Source: Bacteroidales bacterium
GTDB lineage: Bacteria; Bacillota; Clostridia; Lachnospirales; Lachnospiraceae
Direction of reading: 5' to 3'
DNA: 64,000 nt
NCBI GenBank assembly: GCA_023664535.1
Contig: JAMPFJ010000001.1
Location: forward strand, 169,534-233,533
Every line of letters begins with the position of its first letter. The stretch's first letter is position 1. A program made the position numbers and the translations under genes. Under the pieces are notes generated by a model. The model did not search any database. It worked only from the letters and a program-made list of their open reading frames with translations, and was not told where the DNA came from. Shown one piece after another: positions 1 through 8,964 of this stretch.

Positions 1-68
1 TGTATAAGGTTTACGATTTCCGAAAGGATGACGGAGTGCGGCGGCTTCTTTTCAAAAGGAGACAGGTT

Positions 69-1814
69 ATGGCTTTTGACGGAGTTGTTATTTCAAACAT
101 TGTAAAGGATATGAAAAGCCGCCTGATTGGCGGACGCATTTATAAAATCTATCAGCCGGAAAATGATGAGATTAATCTGGTGGTGAAGAATCAGGGAAAT
201 ACCTATCGTCTGATGTTAAATGCCAGCGCAACGCTGCCGCTGGTCTATTTTTTGGAGGAGAACAAGGTGAACCCGGCGGTGGCACCTAATTTTTGTATGC
301 TGCTGCGAAAGCATATCGGAAACGGGAGAATTATCGGGGTTGAACAGCCGGATTTTGAACGGATTATCCAGATTTCCATAGAACATCTGGATGAATTGGG
401 GGATTTATGCCGGAAGAAGCTGATTATTGAGCTGATGGGAAAACACAGCAATATTATTTTTTTGGAGGACAACGGGCGGATTATCGATTCCGTCAAGCGG
501 ATTGGGGCGCAGATAAGCTCGGTAAGGGAGGTGCTTCCGGGACACGACTATATCAAGCCGCCCAATGAAAAAACGGACCCGATGCTGCTGGCAAAGGATT
601 ATTTCCAGAATGTCATTCTGGAAAAGTCCATGAGCGTAGAGAAAGCAATATCCTCGTCAATCACCGGATTTTCCGGACTGATTGCCAGTGAGCTCTGCTT
701 TGAGGCAGAGGTGGAGGGGAATTTCAGCACGGACAGCCTGGCGAAGCAGAACAAGGACAGGCTTTGGGAGGCGGTAAGTGCGTTGGTTAAACGGATTCGG
801 GAGGGAAATTATGAGCCGGTTATCGTCTATGACGGGGAAGCGCCGATGGCATTTTCGGCGGTGCCCCTTGCGATGTACGGCGATGCCCGGCAGGAGAAAT
901 TTGACGACATATCCTGTCTGCTTCTGGCTTATTATGCAAAGAAGGATGCCTATTCCAGGATGCATCAGAAATCCACGGATTTAAGAAAGGTTCTGGCAAC
1001 GGCGGTGGAGCGTACCTCCAGAAAATATGATTTGCAGCGGAAACAGTTAAAGGATACGGAAAAGCGGGAAAAATACCGGATTTATGGAGAATTGCTTACC
1101 GCTTACGGCTATGAGGTGAAGCCGGGGGCAAAAAGCGCTGTACTCCAGGATTATGAGAGCGGGGAGGAGATTACGGTGCCGCTCGATGAGACGCTGACCC
1201 CGATAGAAAACGCTAACCGTTATTTTCAAAAATATAATAAATTAAAACGAACCTATGAGGCGTCCTGCAATTTGGTAAAGGAGAGTAAGGAAGCGCTGGA
1301 GCATCTGCTTTCCCTGCAAAACAGTATGGAAATTGCCCAATCGGAGGCGGATTTGGCGGAGATAAAGGAGGAAATGGTTTTAGCCGGACTGCTCAAGGCA
1401 AAGCCGGGAAAGAAAACCGGGGTAAAGCCGGCTAAGAGCAGGCCGTTACATTATATTTCCTCAGACGGCTTCCATATGTATGTGGGAAAAAATAATCTGC
1501 AAAACGACCGTCTGACCTTTAAGACGGCAAATGCGGGAGATTTATGGTTTCATGCCAAGGAAATCCCCGGCTCCCATGTGATTGTGCGGTTAGAGGGAAA
1601 TGAGGATGTGCCGGATGCCACCTATGAGGAGGCGGCGCGCCTTGCTGCATTTTATTCCTCCGGAAAAACCAGCCCGAAGGTGGAGATTGATTATACCAGA
1701 AGGGGAAATTTGAAAAAGCCGCCGCAGGCGAAGCCGGGGTATGTTATTTACCACACAAATTATTCCATGGTGGCGCTGCCGGATATCCGGGGAATTGAAG
1801 AGGTTAAGGAATAG
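69..1814 (+). CDS. rqcH: NFACT-family ribosome quality control protein RqcH (formerly FbpA-like)
   Basis: A 581-residue protein of the NFACT/Rqc2 family. In bacteria this family binds peptidyl-tRNA on obstructed 50S subunits and adds C-terminal alanine tails that mark stalled chains for degradation; older annotation calls it fibronectin-binding protein A. The NFACT-N domain starts with MAFDGVVISNIV and a helical/coiled-coil middle follows. The NFACT-R domain begins near residue 460 (YISSDGFHMYVGKNN) and contains DLWFHAKEIPGSHVI near residue 491. I chose ATG 69 because AAAAGGAGA lies just upstream and family members start at this point; an in-frame GTG at 36 would add 11 residues. It opens the conserved cluster and is followed 20 bp later by a small membrane protein gene. 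Identification is firm; the cellular role is from family knowledge. Confidence 0.93.
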   Translation: MAFDGVVISNIVKDMKSRLIGGRIYKIYQPENDEINLVVKNQGNTYRLMLNASATLPLVYFLEENKVNPAVAPNFCMLLRKHIGNGRIIGVEQPDFERIIQISIEHLDELGDLCRKKLIIELMGKHSNIIFLEDNGRIIDSVKRIGAQISSVREVLPGHDYIKPPNEKTDPMLLAKDYFQNVILEKSMSVEKAISSSITGFSGLIASELCFEAEVEGNFSTDSLAKQNKDRLWEAVSALVKRIREGNYEPVIVYDGEAPMAFSAVPLAMYGDARQEKFDDISCLLLAYYAKKDAYSRMHQKSTDLRKVLATAVERTSRKYDLQRKQLKDTEKREKYRIYGELLTAYGYEVKPGAKSAVLQDYESGEEITVPLDETLTPIENANRYFQKYNKLKRTYEASCNLVKESKEALEHLLSLQNSMEIAQSEADLAEIKEEMVLAGLLKAKPGKKTGVKPAKSRPLHYISSDGFHMYVGKNNLQNDRLTFKTANAGDLWFHAKEIPGSHVIVRLEGNEDVPDATYEEAARLAAFYSSGKTSPKVEIDYTRRGNLKKPPQAKPGYVIYHTNYSMVALPDIRGIEEVKE

Positions 1815-1834
1815 AAGGACAAAGGAGATTGGTG

Positions 1835-2689
1835 ATGGAGGATAAGAAATTAACATTTATGTCGCATCTGGTCTGGTATATTCTCTGCTTTGGCATTATT
1901 TTTTTCCTGGGGGAGTTTTTCTATGCGGTGCCGGTTTTACATAACGGACAGGAATTTTTTGCGAGAACTGCGATTACCCTGTTAGCCAGTCTGGTGTTAA
2001 GCGTTTTTGCGGAAATGCTTGTGCATAAGAGCCTGATGCTTTTTATCGGGAACGAGCAAAAAGCCCATGAGCAGATTATGCAAAAGCTGCGGCAGCAGGG
2101 AATGTCGGAGGAGTTAAAAAGCACCATAGAGGAACGGTATCGGGAATGCAGGAAAAAACCGGAATATTATGTAGACTATTGCAACGTCTATGCCATTCTT
2201 CTGGCAGCGTACTATAGCGAAAAGAAGGAGCATGACACGGCATTGGCATATATTGACAGCTATGATTTAAATGGGGTAAAGCAATATGCGGCTTTGGATT
2301 ATTATCAGAAAAGGCTGGTGGAATATTATTCGATGAAGCTGGTGGTGGAATGTGCGGCAGGAGAGAGGGAGAGGGCGGATAAAACGGCTGCTGAGGCGAA
2401 GAAGGCATTGACGTCATGTGCAGAGAAAAACGGAACCTCGGCTATGACGGAGCAGGCGTTGGTTTACTATGATATTTTGTGCGGAGAGGTTGAAGAGGCA
2501 TTGCAGCATTTGGAAAGGAAAACGATTCCGGAGTACAACCGGCTTGAACTGCTTGCCAGGTGTTATGCGAAACAGGGAAAGCCAGACAGGGTAAACACTT
2601 TGCTGGAGGAAATGATGAGTATGGCGGATACGGACTGGAAGCGAGACGAGGTGCAGAGAATAAGGAAAGAGCTGCTGGGAGAGAAATAG
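1835..2689 (+). CDS. Hypothetical membrane protein with two N-terminal helices and helical-repeat domain
   Basis: A 284-residue protein that I do not recognise at family level. Two hydrophobic segments (about residues 10-30 and 45-65) are followed by a soluble, strongly helical region with TPR-like character (for example ALAYIDSYDL and ELLARCYAKQGKPDRVNTLL near the C-terminus), so it is probably anchored in the membrane with a cytosolic helical-repeat scaffold. TTG, GTG and ATG occur in consecutive codons at 1829-1837; ATG 1835 is best spaced from AAAGGAG at 1821. It lies immediately after rqcH on the same strand and is probably co-transcribed. No catalytic motif is visible. Confidence 0.7.
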   Translation: MEDKKLTFMSHLVWYILCFGIIFFLGEFFYAVPVLHNGQEFFARTAITLLASLVLSVFAEMLVHKSLMLFIGNEQKAHEQIMQKLRQQGMSEELKSTIEERYRECRKKPEYYVDYCNVYAILLAAYYSEKKEHDTALAYIDSYDLNGVKQYAALDYYQKRLVEYYSMKLVVECAAGERERADKTAAEAKKALTSCAEKNGTSAMTEQALVYYDILCGEVEEALQHLERKTIPEYNRLELLARCYAKQGKPDRVNTLLEEMMSMADTDWKRDEVQRIRKELLGEK

Positions 2690-2713
2690 GAGCGGGAAAG
2701 TCAGCGGTTTTCC

Positions 2714-2742
2714 TTGCATTTTCATGTTTGGTGAGGTATAAT
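2714..2742 (+). promoter_or_regulatory. Sigma-A-type promoter for the yicC-gmk-rpoZ operon
   Basis: TTGCAT (2714-2719), a 17-bp spacer and TATAAT (2737-2742) form a near-consensus vegetative promoter about 60 bp upstream of the yicC start, in the only sizeable gap between 1.8 and 4.5 kb. Confidence 0.65.
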
Positions 2743-2804
2743 ATCTTGAATTGATTTTGCCAGGGAAGAGGTTTTTCCTTGTATTTTAAGAAGAGGTTGA
2801 ACAG

Positions 2805-3689
2805 GTGGATAAAGTGATTAAAAGTATGACTGGCTTTGGACGCGCAGAGAGTGTAACGAAGGAATGTAAGATTGTGATTGAGATGAAATCTGTCAATCAC
2901 CGGTATTGTGACATGAATATTAAGATGCCGAAAAAGCTTAATTTTTTCGAGGCGGCAATCAGGAATCATTTAAAGCAGTATATCGGGCGCGGTAAAGTGG
3001 ATATTTTTATTACCTACGAGGATTATACGGAGAATAAGGTTTGTGTGAAATATAACGCAGAGATTGCGGCAGAATATATGAAGTATATGGGACAGATGGC
3101 GGAAACCTTCGGCTTGAAGAGCGAGGTATCGCCGGCGGTTCTTTCCCGTCTGCCGGAGGTGCTGACCCTGGAAGACCAGTCGGAAAATGAGGAAGAGCTG
3201 TGGAAAGAGCTTGTGGTTATTTTGGATGAAGCGGCAAAACGGTTTGTGGAATCCAGGACAAAGGAAGGCGAAGCGTTAAAAAATGATTTGCTGGAAAAGC
3301 TTGAGGGAATGCTGAAGATGGTGGATTATATTGAAGGGACTTCTCCGTCGCTGGTGGAGGATTACCGGAACCGTCTGGAAGCAAAGGTGAAGGAATTACT
3401 GGGAAGTACGATAGACGAAAACCGTATTGCCACAGAGGTGATTATTTATGCGGATAAGATTTGCGTTGACGAGGAAACCGTGAGGCTCCGCAGCCATATT
3501 GAGAATACCAGGGCGATTCTGACAGAGGGCGGAAATGTCGGCAGGAAGCTGGATTTTATCGCACAGGAAATGAACAGGGAAGCGAATACGATTCTCTCGA
3601 AAGCAAATTCCCTTGATATTTCCAACTGTGCCATCGATTTAAAAACAGAGATTGAGAAAGTCAGGGAGCAGATACAGAATATTGAATAG
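2805..3689 (+). CDS. yicC: YicC/YloC family endoribonuclease
   Basis: A 294-residue protein with the family-defining start (V/IKSMTGFGRAE) and the conserved C-terminal block HIENTRAILTEGGNVGRKLDFIAQEMNREANTI. The C-terminal DUF1732 region and N-terminal YicC_N region are both full length. Characterised YicC proteins are endoribonucleases acting on RNA; the target here is unknown. The start is ambiguous: GTG 2805 follows AAGAGG at 2791 by 8 nt, while GTG 2814 (giving MIKSMTGFG) has AGGTGG close upstream. In Bacillus the next gene is remA, but here gmk follows after 12 bp, so remA is missing from its usual place. Confidence 0.9.
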   Translation: MDKVIKSMTGFGRAESVTKECKIVIEMKSVNHRYCDMNIKMPKKLNFFEAAIRNHLKQYIGRGKVDIFITYEDYTENKVCVKYNAEIAAEYMKYMGQMAETFGLKSEVSPAVLSRLPEVLTLEDQSENEEELWKELVVILDEAAKRFVESRTKEGEALKNDLLEKLEGMLKMVDYIEGTSPSLVEDYRNRLEAKVKELLGSTIDENRIATEVIIYADKICVDEETVRLRSHIENTRAILTEGGNVGRKLDFIAQEMNREANTILSKANSLDISNCAIDLKTEIEKVREQIQNIE

Positions 3690-3701
3690 AGGGTGAGGCA
3701 C

Positions 3702-4337
3702 ATGAATAAGAAAGGCGTTTTGATTGTCATTTCCGGTTTTTCGGGAGTGGGCAAGGGAACAGTAGTGAAAAAGCTGATTGAGAAATACCGGTACAGTTTG
3801 TCTGTTTCTGCGACTACCAGAGCACCCAGGCCCGGGGAGACGGACGGTGTGGATTATCATTTTAAAACCGTGGCGGAATTTCAGAATTTGATTGACTATA
3901 ACGGTTTTATAGAATGGGCGCAGTATGTGGAAAATTATTACGGAACACCGAGAAAGTTTGTGGAGGATGAACTGGCGAAGGGGAACAATGTAATTTTGGA
4001 GATAGAGGTTCAGGGAGCCATGCATATTAAAGAGCAATATCCTGATGCAGTGCTGATTTTTATTACGGCGCCGGATGCCGGAATCCTGAAACAGCGTCTG
4101 GAGGGAAGAGGAACAGAGGAGGAAAAGGTGATTGCCAAGCGGTTAAAACGGGCATATGAGGAAACCGACGATATGGCAGAGTATGATTATTTAATTGTAA
4201 ATGATGATTTGGATACCTGTGTGGAGGATATTCATTCGGTGATTAAGGCAGAAAGCTTCCGCACGGAGAAGCATAAGGCATATACAGAAAAAATGAAAAA
4301 GGAATTATTGGATATTCGAAAGGAGATTTTATCATGA
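3702..4337 (+). CDS. gmk: Guanylate kinase
   Basis: A 211-residue guanylate kinase (GMP + ATP to GDP + ADP) of normal length. The P-loop reads GFSGVGKGT near residues 10-18, followed by the GMP-binding stretch TTRAPRPGETDGVDYHF and the lid region with LEGRGTEEE. ATG 3702 is preferred over in-frame GTG 3693 because AGAGGG lies at a normal distance. The stop overlaps the rpoZ start (ATGA), so the two are translationally coupled. Confidence 0.96.
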   Translation: MNKKGVLIVISGFSGVGKGTVVKKLIEKYRYSLSVSATTRAPRPGETDGVDYHFKTVAEFQNLIDYNGFIEWAQYVENYYGTPRKFVEDELAKGNNVILEIEVQGAMHIKEQYPDAVLIFITAPDAGILKQRLEGRGTEEEKVIAKRLKRAYEETDDMAEYDYLIVNDDLDTCVEDIHSVIKAESFRTEKHKAYTEKMKKELLDIRKEILS

Positions 4338-4576
4338 TTCATCCGTCTTATAGTGATTTAATGGAGGTAGTTAACAGCGATGTGGAGCCGGGAGAACAGC
4401 CGGTGGTACAGAGCCGGTATTCTATCGTACTTGCAACCGCAAAGAGAGCAAGGCAGATTATTGCCGGTGAGGAGGCTTTAGTAAAGGATGAGGGGCAAAA
4501 GCCCTTATCGATTGCCGTGCAGGAGCTTTATGAGAGTAAGGTTAAGATTGTAGGCGACGAGGAAGACGAAAAATAA
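4334..4576 (+). CDS. rpoZ: RNA polymerase omega subunit
   Basis: An 80-residue omega subunit, the small subunit that helps fold and hold beta-prime. The typical MIHPSYSDLMEV start, the core SRYSIVLATAKRARQI and the downstream KPLSIAVQELYESKV stretch are visible. It overlaps the end of gmk by 4 bp, and AAGGAG at 4320 serves as its ribosome binding site. Gene order gmk-rpoZ is widely conserved in Firmicutes. Confidence 0.95.
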   Translation: MIHPSYSDLMEVVNSDVEPGEQPVVQSRYSIVLATAKRARQIIAGEEALVKDEGQKPLSIAVQELYESKVKIVGDEEDEK

Positions 4577-4581
4577 TTATC

Positions 4582-4605
4582 GTGGCAGGCCGGAGTGCCT
4601 GCCAC
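4582..4605 (+). repeat. Perfect 9-bp stem-loop between rpoZ and murE
   Basis: GTGGCAGGC and GCCTGCCAC flank a 6-nt loop. No U-tract follows, so it is not a classical terminator. It may stabilise the rpoZ mRNA end or act as a weak attenuator before murE. Confidence 0.5.
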
Positions 4606-4648
4606 TTAGCGTTATACCGAAGTTCAGTAAAAGGAAGGAGACCGGGTT

Positions 4649-6154
4649 ATGAAGTTAAAGCATCTGTTAGATAAGCTGGAATACACATTGCTGCAGGGAA
4701 ATTTGGATACAGAGGTAACGGCAGTAGAGAACGATTCCCGAAGGGTAACGGAAGGCGCATTGTTTTTCTGTATTAAGGGGGCTGCTTTTGACGGACATCA
4801 GTACGCGCAGGAAGCAGCGGATAAAAAAGCGTCCGTGCTTGTGGTAGAACAGGAGATAAATCTGGAAAAAATCACAGAGGTTACCGTAATTAAGGCTGCA
4901 TCTACCCGGTATGCTATGGGAATAATCTGTGCGGCATTTTACGGAAACCCTGCCGATAAGCTTACGGTAATCGGGATTACCGGGACAAAGGGAAAAACCA
5001 CCACAACCTATATGATTAAATCCATGCTGGAGTCTGCCGGGAAAAAAACCGGTCTTATCGGAACCATTGAGAGCATCGTGGGAGAGAAGATTGTACCGGC
5101 AAGCAATACTACGCCGGAATCGATTGTTATCCAGAAGACACTTAAAGAAATGGTGGACGCAGGGCTTGACAGCGTCGTGATGGAGGTATCCTCCCAGGGG
5201 CTGATGCTTGACCGTGTTGCCGGCATTTCCTTTGATTACGGGATTTTTACCAACCTGTCCCCAGACCATATCGGACCAAATGAGCATAAGGATTTTGCAG
5301 AGTATATGGGCTGGAAGGCAAAGCTGTTTACGCTTTGTAAAACAGGAATATTTAACATTGATGACGAACACTGCAAAGATATGTTAAAGGAGCATACCGG
5401 TAAAATGGTTACCTACGGAATGAAGGAAAACGCCGATTACCGGGCGGTAAACTTAAAACGGTATGAAAAGGACGGCTTCCTCGGGATTACTTATGAGCTG
5501 GAGGGAAAATACAGGGAAGAAGTTACTGTGAGCCTTCCCGGTGAATTTTCCGTACATAACTCATTGTCTGCCATTGCGGTGGCAAAGGAAATGGGTGTGC
5601 CAATGAAGACCATTCTGGAGATTTTGACGAAAATCCAGGTTAAGGGAAGGGTGGAAATGATTCCGATATCGGATGATTTTACCCTGATTATTGATTATGC
5701 CCACAATGCAGTGAGCCTGGAAAGCATGTTAAATACGCTGCGGGAGTATCAGCCGGGCAGGCTGGTTGCGCTGTTTGGCTGCGGCGGAAACCGTGACAGG
5801 AACCGACGGTACGAAATGGGAGAGGTCTCCGGAAGGCTTGCGGATTTTACGATTATCACTTCGGATAATCCGCGGAATGAAGAGCCCCAGGCGATTATTG
5901 ACGATATAAAAACAGGAATGGCGAAGACTGACGGCCGTTTTTTGGAGATTGTATCCAGAAAAGAGGCAATCCGGTATGCGATAATGCATGCGCAAAAGGG
6001 CGATATCATTGTATTGGCAGGCAAGGGACATGAAGATTACCAGGAGATTAAAGGGAAAAAATATCACATGGATGAACGGGAGTTAATCAAGGAAATACTG
6101 GAGGAAGAAGATGTCACAAAAATATGCGGATATAATAATCGATATTTCTCATGA
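4649..6154 (+). CDS. murE: UDP-N-acetylmuramoyl-tripeptide synthetase, meso-DAP type
   Basis: A 501-residue Mur ligase adding the third peptide residue to the cytoplasmic peptidoglycan precursor. The ATP-binding GITGTKGKTTTTYM near residue 111, the conserved EVSSQGL, and the specificity motif DNPRNEEP near residue 411 are visible; DNPR is the signature for meso-diaminopimelate rather than lysine. AAGGAAGGAG precedes ATG 4649. The 3' end overlaps priA by 44 bp in another frame. In Bacillus, coaBC occupies this position between rpoZ and priA, so murE here is a local rearrangement. Confidence 0.95.
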   Translation: MKLKHLLDKLEYTLLQGNLDTEVTAVENDSRRVTEGALFFCIKGAAFDGHQYAQEAADKKASVLVVEQEINLEKITEVTVIKAASTRYAMGIICAAFYGNPADKLTVIGITGTKGKTTTTYMIKSMLESAGKKTGLIGTIESIVGEKIVPASNTTPESIVIQKTLKEMVDAGLDSVVMEVSSQGLMLDRVAGISFDYGIFTNLSPDHIGPNEHKDFAEYMGWKAKLFTLCKTGIFNIDDEHCKDMLKEHTGKMVTYGMKENADYRAVNLKRYEKDGFLGITYELEGKYREEVTVSLPGEFSVHNSLSAIAVAKEMGVPMKTILEILTKIQVKGRVEMIPISDDFTLIIDYAHNAVSLESMLNTLREYQPGRLVALFGCGGNRDRNRRYEMGEVSGRLADFTIITSDNPRNEEPQAIIDDIKTGMAKTDGRFLEIVSRKEAIRYAIMHAQKGDIIVLAGKGHEDYQEIKGKKYHMDERELIKEILEEEDVTKICGYNNRYFS

Positions 6155-8387
6155 AGCGATAGACCGGACATTTCAGTATAAGATACCCGGACATCTGGAA
6201 AAGTATGTAAAAATCGGGACGCAGGTCATGATTCCTTTCGGAAAGGGAAACCATATCCGCAGCGGTTACGTGACGGGCATTACGGATACTCCGTTATGGG
6301 AGGAAGAAAAATTAAAAGAAATAGACAGCGTGAAGACGGACAGCGTGCCTATTGAGGGGGCAATGATTGAACTGGCGGCATTTATAAAGGAGCAGTACGG
6401 CTCCACGATGATTAATGCGTTAAAAACCGTTATGCCCGTAAAGACCACAGTAAAAAAACGGGTGCATAAGGAAGTGCAGCTGCTCATCAGGAAATCAGAA
6501 GCGGAAAATTATCTGGCGGATTACCGGAAGAAGAACGCCAATGCGAAGCTCCGCCTGCTCAGGGAACTGATAGAGGAGGAGGTTATCCCTTATTCTGTGG
6601 TGACGGGAAAGCTCAATATCTCCGCTGCAACATTAAACCGTATGCAGGAGGAGCAGGTTATTGCGGTGCGGGAAGAGGGCGTTTACCGGAGGGTGATAAA
6701 GGAGGAAGAGCCGCCTCAGACAGGCGGGGAAGCCGGGGATTCCGGGCAGGCGGTTCCCAACGAAAAACAGCAGGCGGTTATTGACCGTGTCGTAGGGGAC
6801 TATAGAGCCGGAAAAACGGATACCTACCTGTTAAAAGGAATAACGGGAAGCGGCAAGACCCTTGTTTATATCGAGATTATTGATAAACTGGTGGCGATGG
6901 GAAAGCAGGCGGTTGTTCTGATTCCGGAAATTGCGTTGACCTATCAGACGGTAAAGCGTTTTCGTAAACGCTTCGGGAATAAGGTCACCATTATGAATTC
7001 CAGACTGAGTAAAGGGGAACGCTATGAGCAGTTTGAAAAGGCAAGAAAACAAGAGGTTTCAGTAATTATCGGTCCGCGCTCCGCATTGTTTGCGCCGTTT
7101 CCCAATCTCGGGATGATTATTATTGATGAGGAGCATGAAGCCACCTACAAAAGCCAGAATCCCCCGAAATACCATGCACGGGAAGTGGCAATCCACCGGG
7201 CAGGGCTTGCCGGGGCGTCGGTAATATTAGGCTCGGCAACGCCGTCGGTGGAATCCTACTATCATGCGTTAAACGGGGAATATCAGCTGTTAACGTTAAA
7301 TCAGCGGGCAAATGAACAGGCAAGGCTTGCCGAGGTATCGGTGGTGGATTTGCGGGAGGAATTAAAGCAGGGAAACCGCCGTATCTTCAGCGGGAAGTTA
7401 ATGCAGCTGATGAAGGACCGGCTGCAAAAGGGACAGCAGATTATGTTGTTTATCAACCGCAGGGGCTATGCCGGATTTATCTCCTGCAGAAGCTGCGGGC
7501 AGGTGTTGAAATGCCCTCACTGCGACGTCTCCTTAAAGGAACATTTTCCAGGTACGCCAAAACAGAAGCTGGTATGCCATTATTGCGGTTATGAGCAGAA
7601 AAAGCCGGAACGCTGCCCGGAATGCGGCTCACCGCACATTGCAGGCTTTGGTATCGGCACCCAGAAAATTGAAGAGCAGGTGAAGCTTCTGTTTCCCGGG
7701 GCAAGGGTGCTCAGGATGGATGCGGATACCACGAGGAATAAGCATGGCTATGAGGAGATTTTAACGCAGTTTGCCAATGGGGAAGCGGATGTTTTAGTGG
7801 GAACGCAGATGATTGTCAAGGGGCATGATTTTTCCAATGTGACACTGGTGGGGATGATTGCCGCAGATATGACCCTGTTCGACCATGATTATCAATCGGC
7901 GGAAAGAACCTTTGATTTGCTGACCCAGGCGGCGGGAAGAGCCGGCAGGGGTAAGCTTAAGGGAGAGGTGGTCATTCAGACCTACACGCCGGAGCATTAT
8001 TGCATCGAGGCGGCGGCAAAACAGGATTATGAGGCGTTTTATGCGGCGGAGAGCTCTTACCGGAGCCTGCTTGCCTATCCTCCCTTTTGCCAGGTGCTGG
8101 CAGTGTTTATGGAGGCGGGGCAGTATGAACGGCTTGTTGTGCTGTCGGATACCGTAAGGCGGCAGCTGGCGTTATGGGGAAAGGACGAACAGGTGAACAT
8201 TATTGGCCCCTGTGATGCGGTAATTGTGAAAGTAAATGATATCTACCGCCGGGTGGTTTATGTAAAACACAGGCGTTATGACGTATTGGTGGGGCTGAAA
8301 AACCGGATGGAGGATTTTGCGGAGGAAAGCCTGGAGTTTAAGGACTGTTATCTGACCTTTGATTTTAATCCGGTACATGCCTATTGA
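6111..8387 (+). CDS. priA: Primosomal replication restart helicase PriA
   Basis: A 758-residue 3'-5' DNA helicase that reloads the replisome at stalled forks. The N-terminal 3'-end-binding domain begins MSQKYADIIIDISHEAIDRTFQY; Walker A is GITGSGKT near residue 243 and the Walker B box is DEEHE. The zinc-binding region has four CxxC pairs (CRSCG, CPHC, CHYCG, CPECG) around residues 462-505, followed by helicase motifs including GTQMIVKGHDF and QAAGRAGRG. The start at 6111 follows GGAGGAAGA inside the end of murE, implying coupling. Confidence 0.96.
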   Translation: MSQKYADIIIDISHEAIDRTFQYKIPGHLEKYVKIGTQVMIPFGKGNHIRSGYVTGITDTPLWEEEKLKEIDSVKTDSVPIEGAMIELAAFIKEQYGSTMINALKTVMPVKTTVKKRVHKEVQLLIRKSEAENYLADYRKKNANAKLRLLRELIEEEVIPYSVVTGKLNISAATLNRMQEEQVIAVREEGVYRRVIKEEEPPQTGGEAGDSGQAVPNEKQQAVIDRVVGDYRAGKTDTYLLKGITGSGKTLVYIEIIDKLVAMGKQAVVLIPEIALTYQTVKRFRKRFGNKVTIMNSRLSKGERYEQFEKARKQEVSVIIGPRSALFAPFPNLGMIIIDEEHEATYKSQNPPKYHAREVAIHRAGLAGASVILGSATPSVESYYHALNGEYQLLTLNQRANEQARLAEVSVVDLREELKQGNRRIFSGKLMQLMKDRLQKGQQIMLFINRRGYAGFISCRSCGQVLKCPHCDVSLKEHFPGTPKQKLVCHYCGYEQKKPERCPECGSPHIAGFGIGTQKIEEQVKLLFPGARVLRMDADTTRNKHGYEEILTQFANGEADVLVGTQMIVKGHDFSNVTLVGMIAADMTLFDHDYQSAERTFDLLTQAAGRAGRGKLKGEVVIQTYTPEHYCIEAAAKQDYEAFYAAESSYRSLLAYPPFCQVLAVFMEAGQYERLVVLSDTVRRQLALWGKDEQVNIIGPCDAVIVKVNDIYRRVVYVKHRRYDVLVGLKNRMEDFAEESLEFKDCYLTFDFNPVHAY

Positions 8388-8480
8388 TAGATTTTACCGG
8401 GAAAACATGATTTGGTATAATAACGGCAGAAAAGGCTTTGGCGTTGCCTGCGGGAATAAATGAAGAAGAGGAGAAATGAG

Positions 8481-8963
8481 ATGGCGTTAAGACAAATTCG
8501 ATTGGACGGCGACAGTATATTGAGAAAGAAATGTAAGGAAGTAAAAGAGATGAAGGAGCGTACCCGGATTCTTATTGAGGACATGTTTGAGACAATGTAT
8601 GCGGCAAACGGCGTGGGTCTGGCGGCGCCGCAGGTGGGAATTTTAAAGCGGATTGTGGTGGTGGATGTAGACTATGAAAATCCGTATGTGCTGATTAATC
8701 CGGTAATTGTTTTGCGGGAAGGCGAGCAGACCGGAGACGAGGGATGCTTAAGCCTTCCGGGAAAGGTGGGAACAGTTACCAGACCCAGCCATGTAATCTG
8801 CCGGTGCTTAAACGAGAACATGGAAGAGGTTGAAATCGAGGGCGAGGGGCTTCTGGCAAGGGCAATCTGCCATGAGGTGGACCATTTGGAGGGTGTGTTA
8901 TATAAGGATTTGGCAGAAGGGCCTATCCGGGATGCGGAGTATGAGGAGCCGGAGGAGGAATAA
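8481..8963 (+). CDS. def: Peptide deformylase
   Basis: A 160-residue metalloenzyme removing the formyl group from nascent peptides. All three family motifs are present: GVGLAAPQVG, EGCLSLPG (metal-ligand Cys) and HEVDHLEG (two metal-ligand His plus the catalytic Glu). ATG 8481 is chosen over in-frame ATG 8460 because AGAGGAG sits 7 nt upstream. fmt starts 1 nt after its stop, the usual def-fmt coupling. Confidence 0.96.
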   Translation: MALRQIRLDGDSILRKKCKEVKEMKERTRILIEDMFETMYAANGVGLAAPQVGILKRIVVVDVDYENPYVLINPVIVLREGEQTGDEGCLSLPGKVGTVTRPSHVICRCLNENMEEVEIEGEGLLARAICHEVDHLEGVLYKDLAEGPIRDAEYEEPEEE

Positions 8964-8964
8964 C

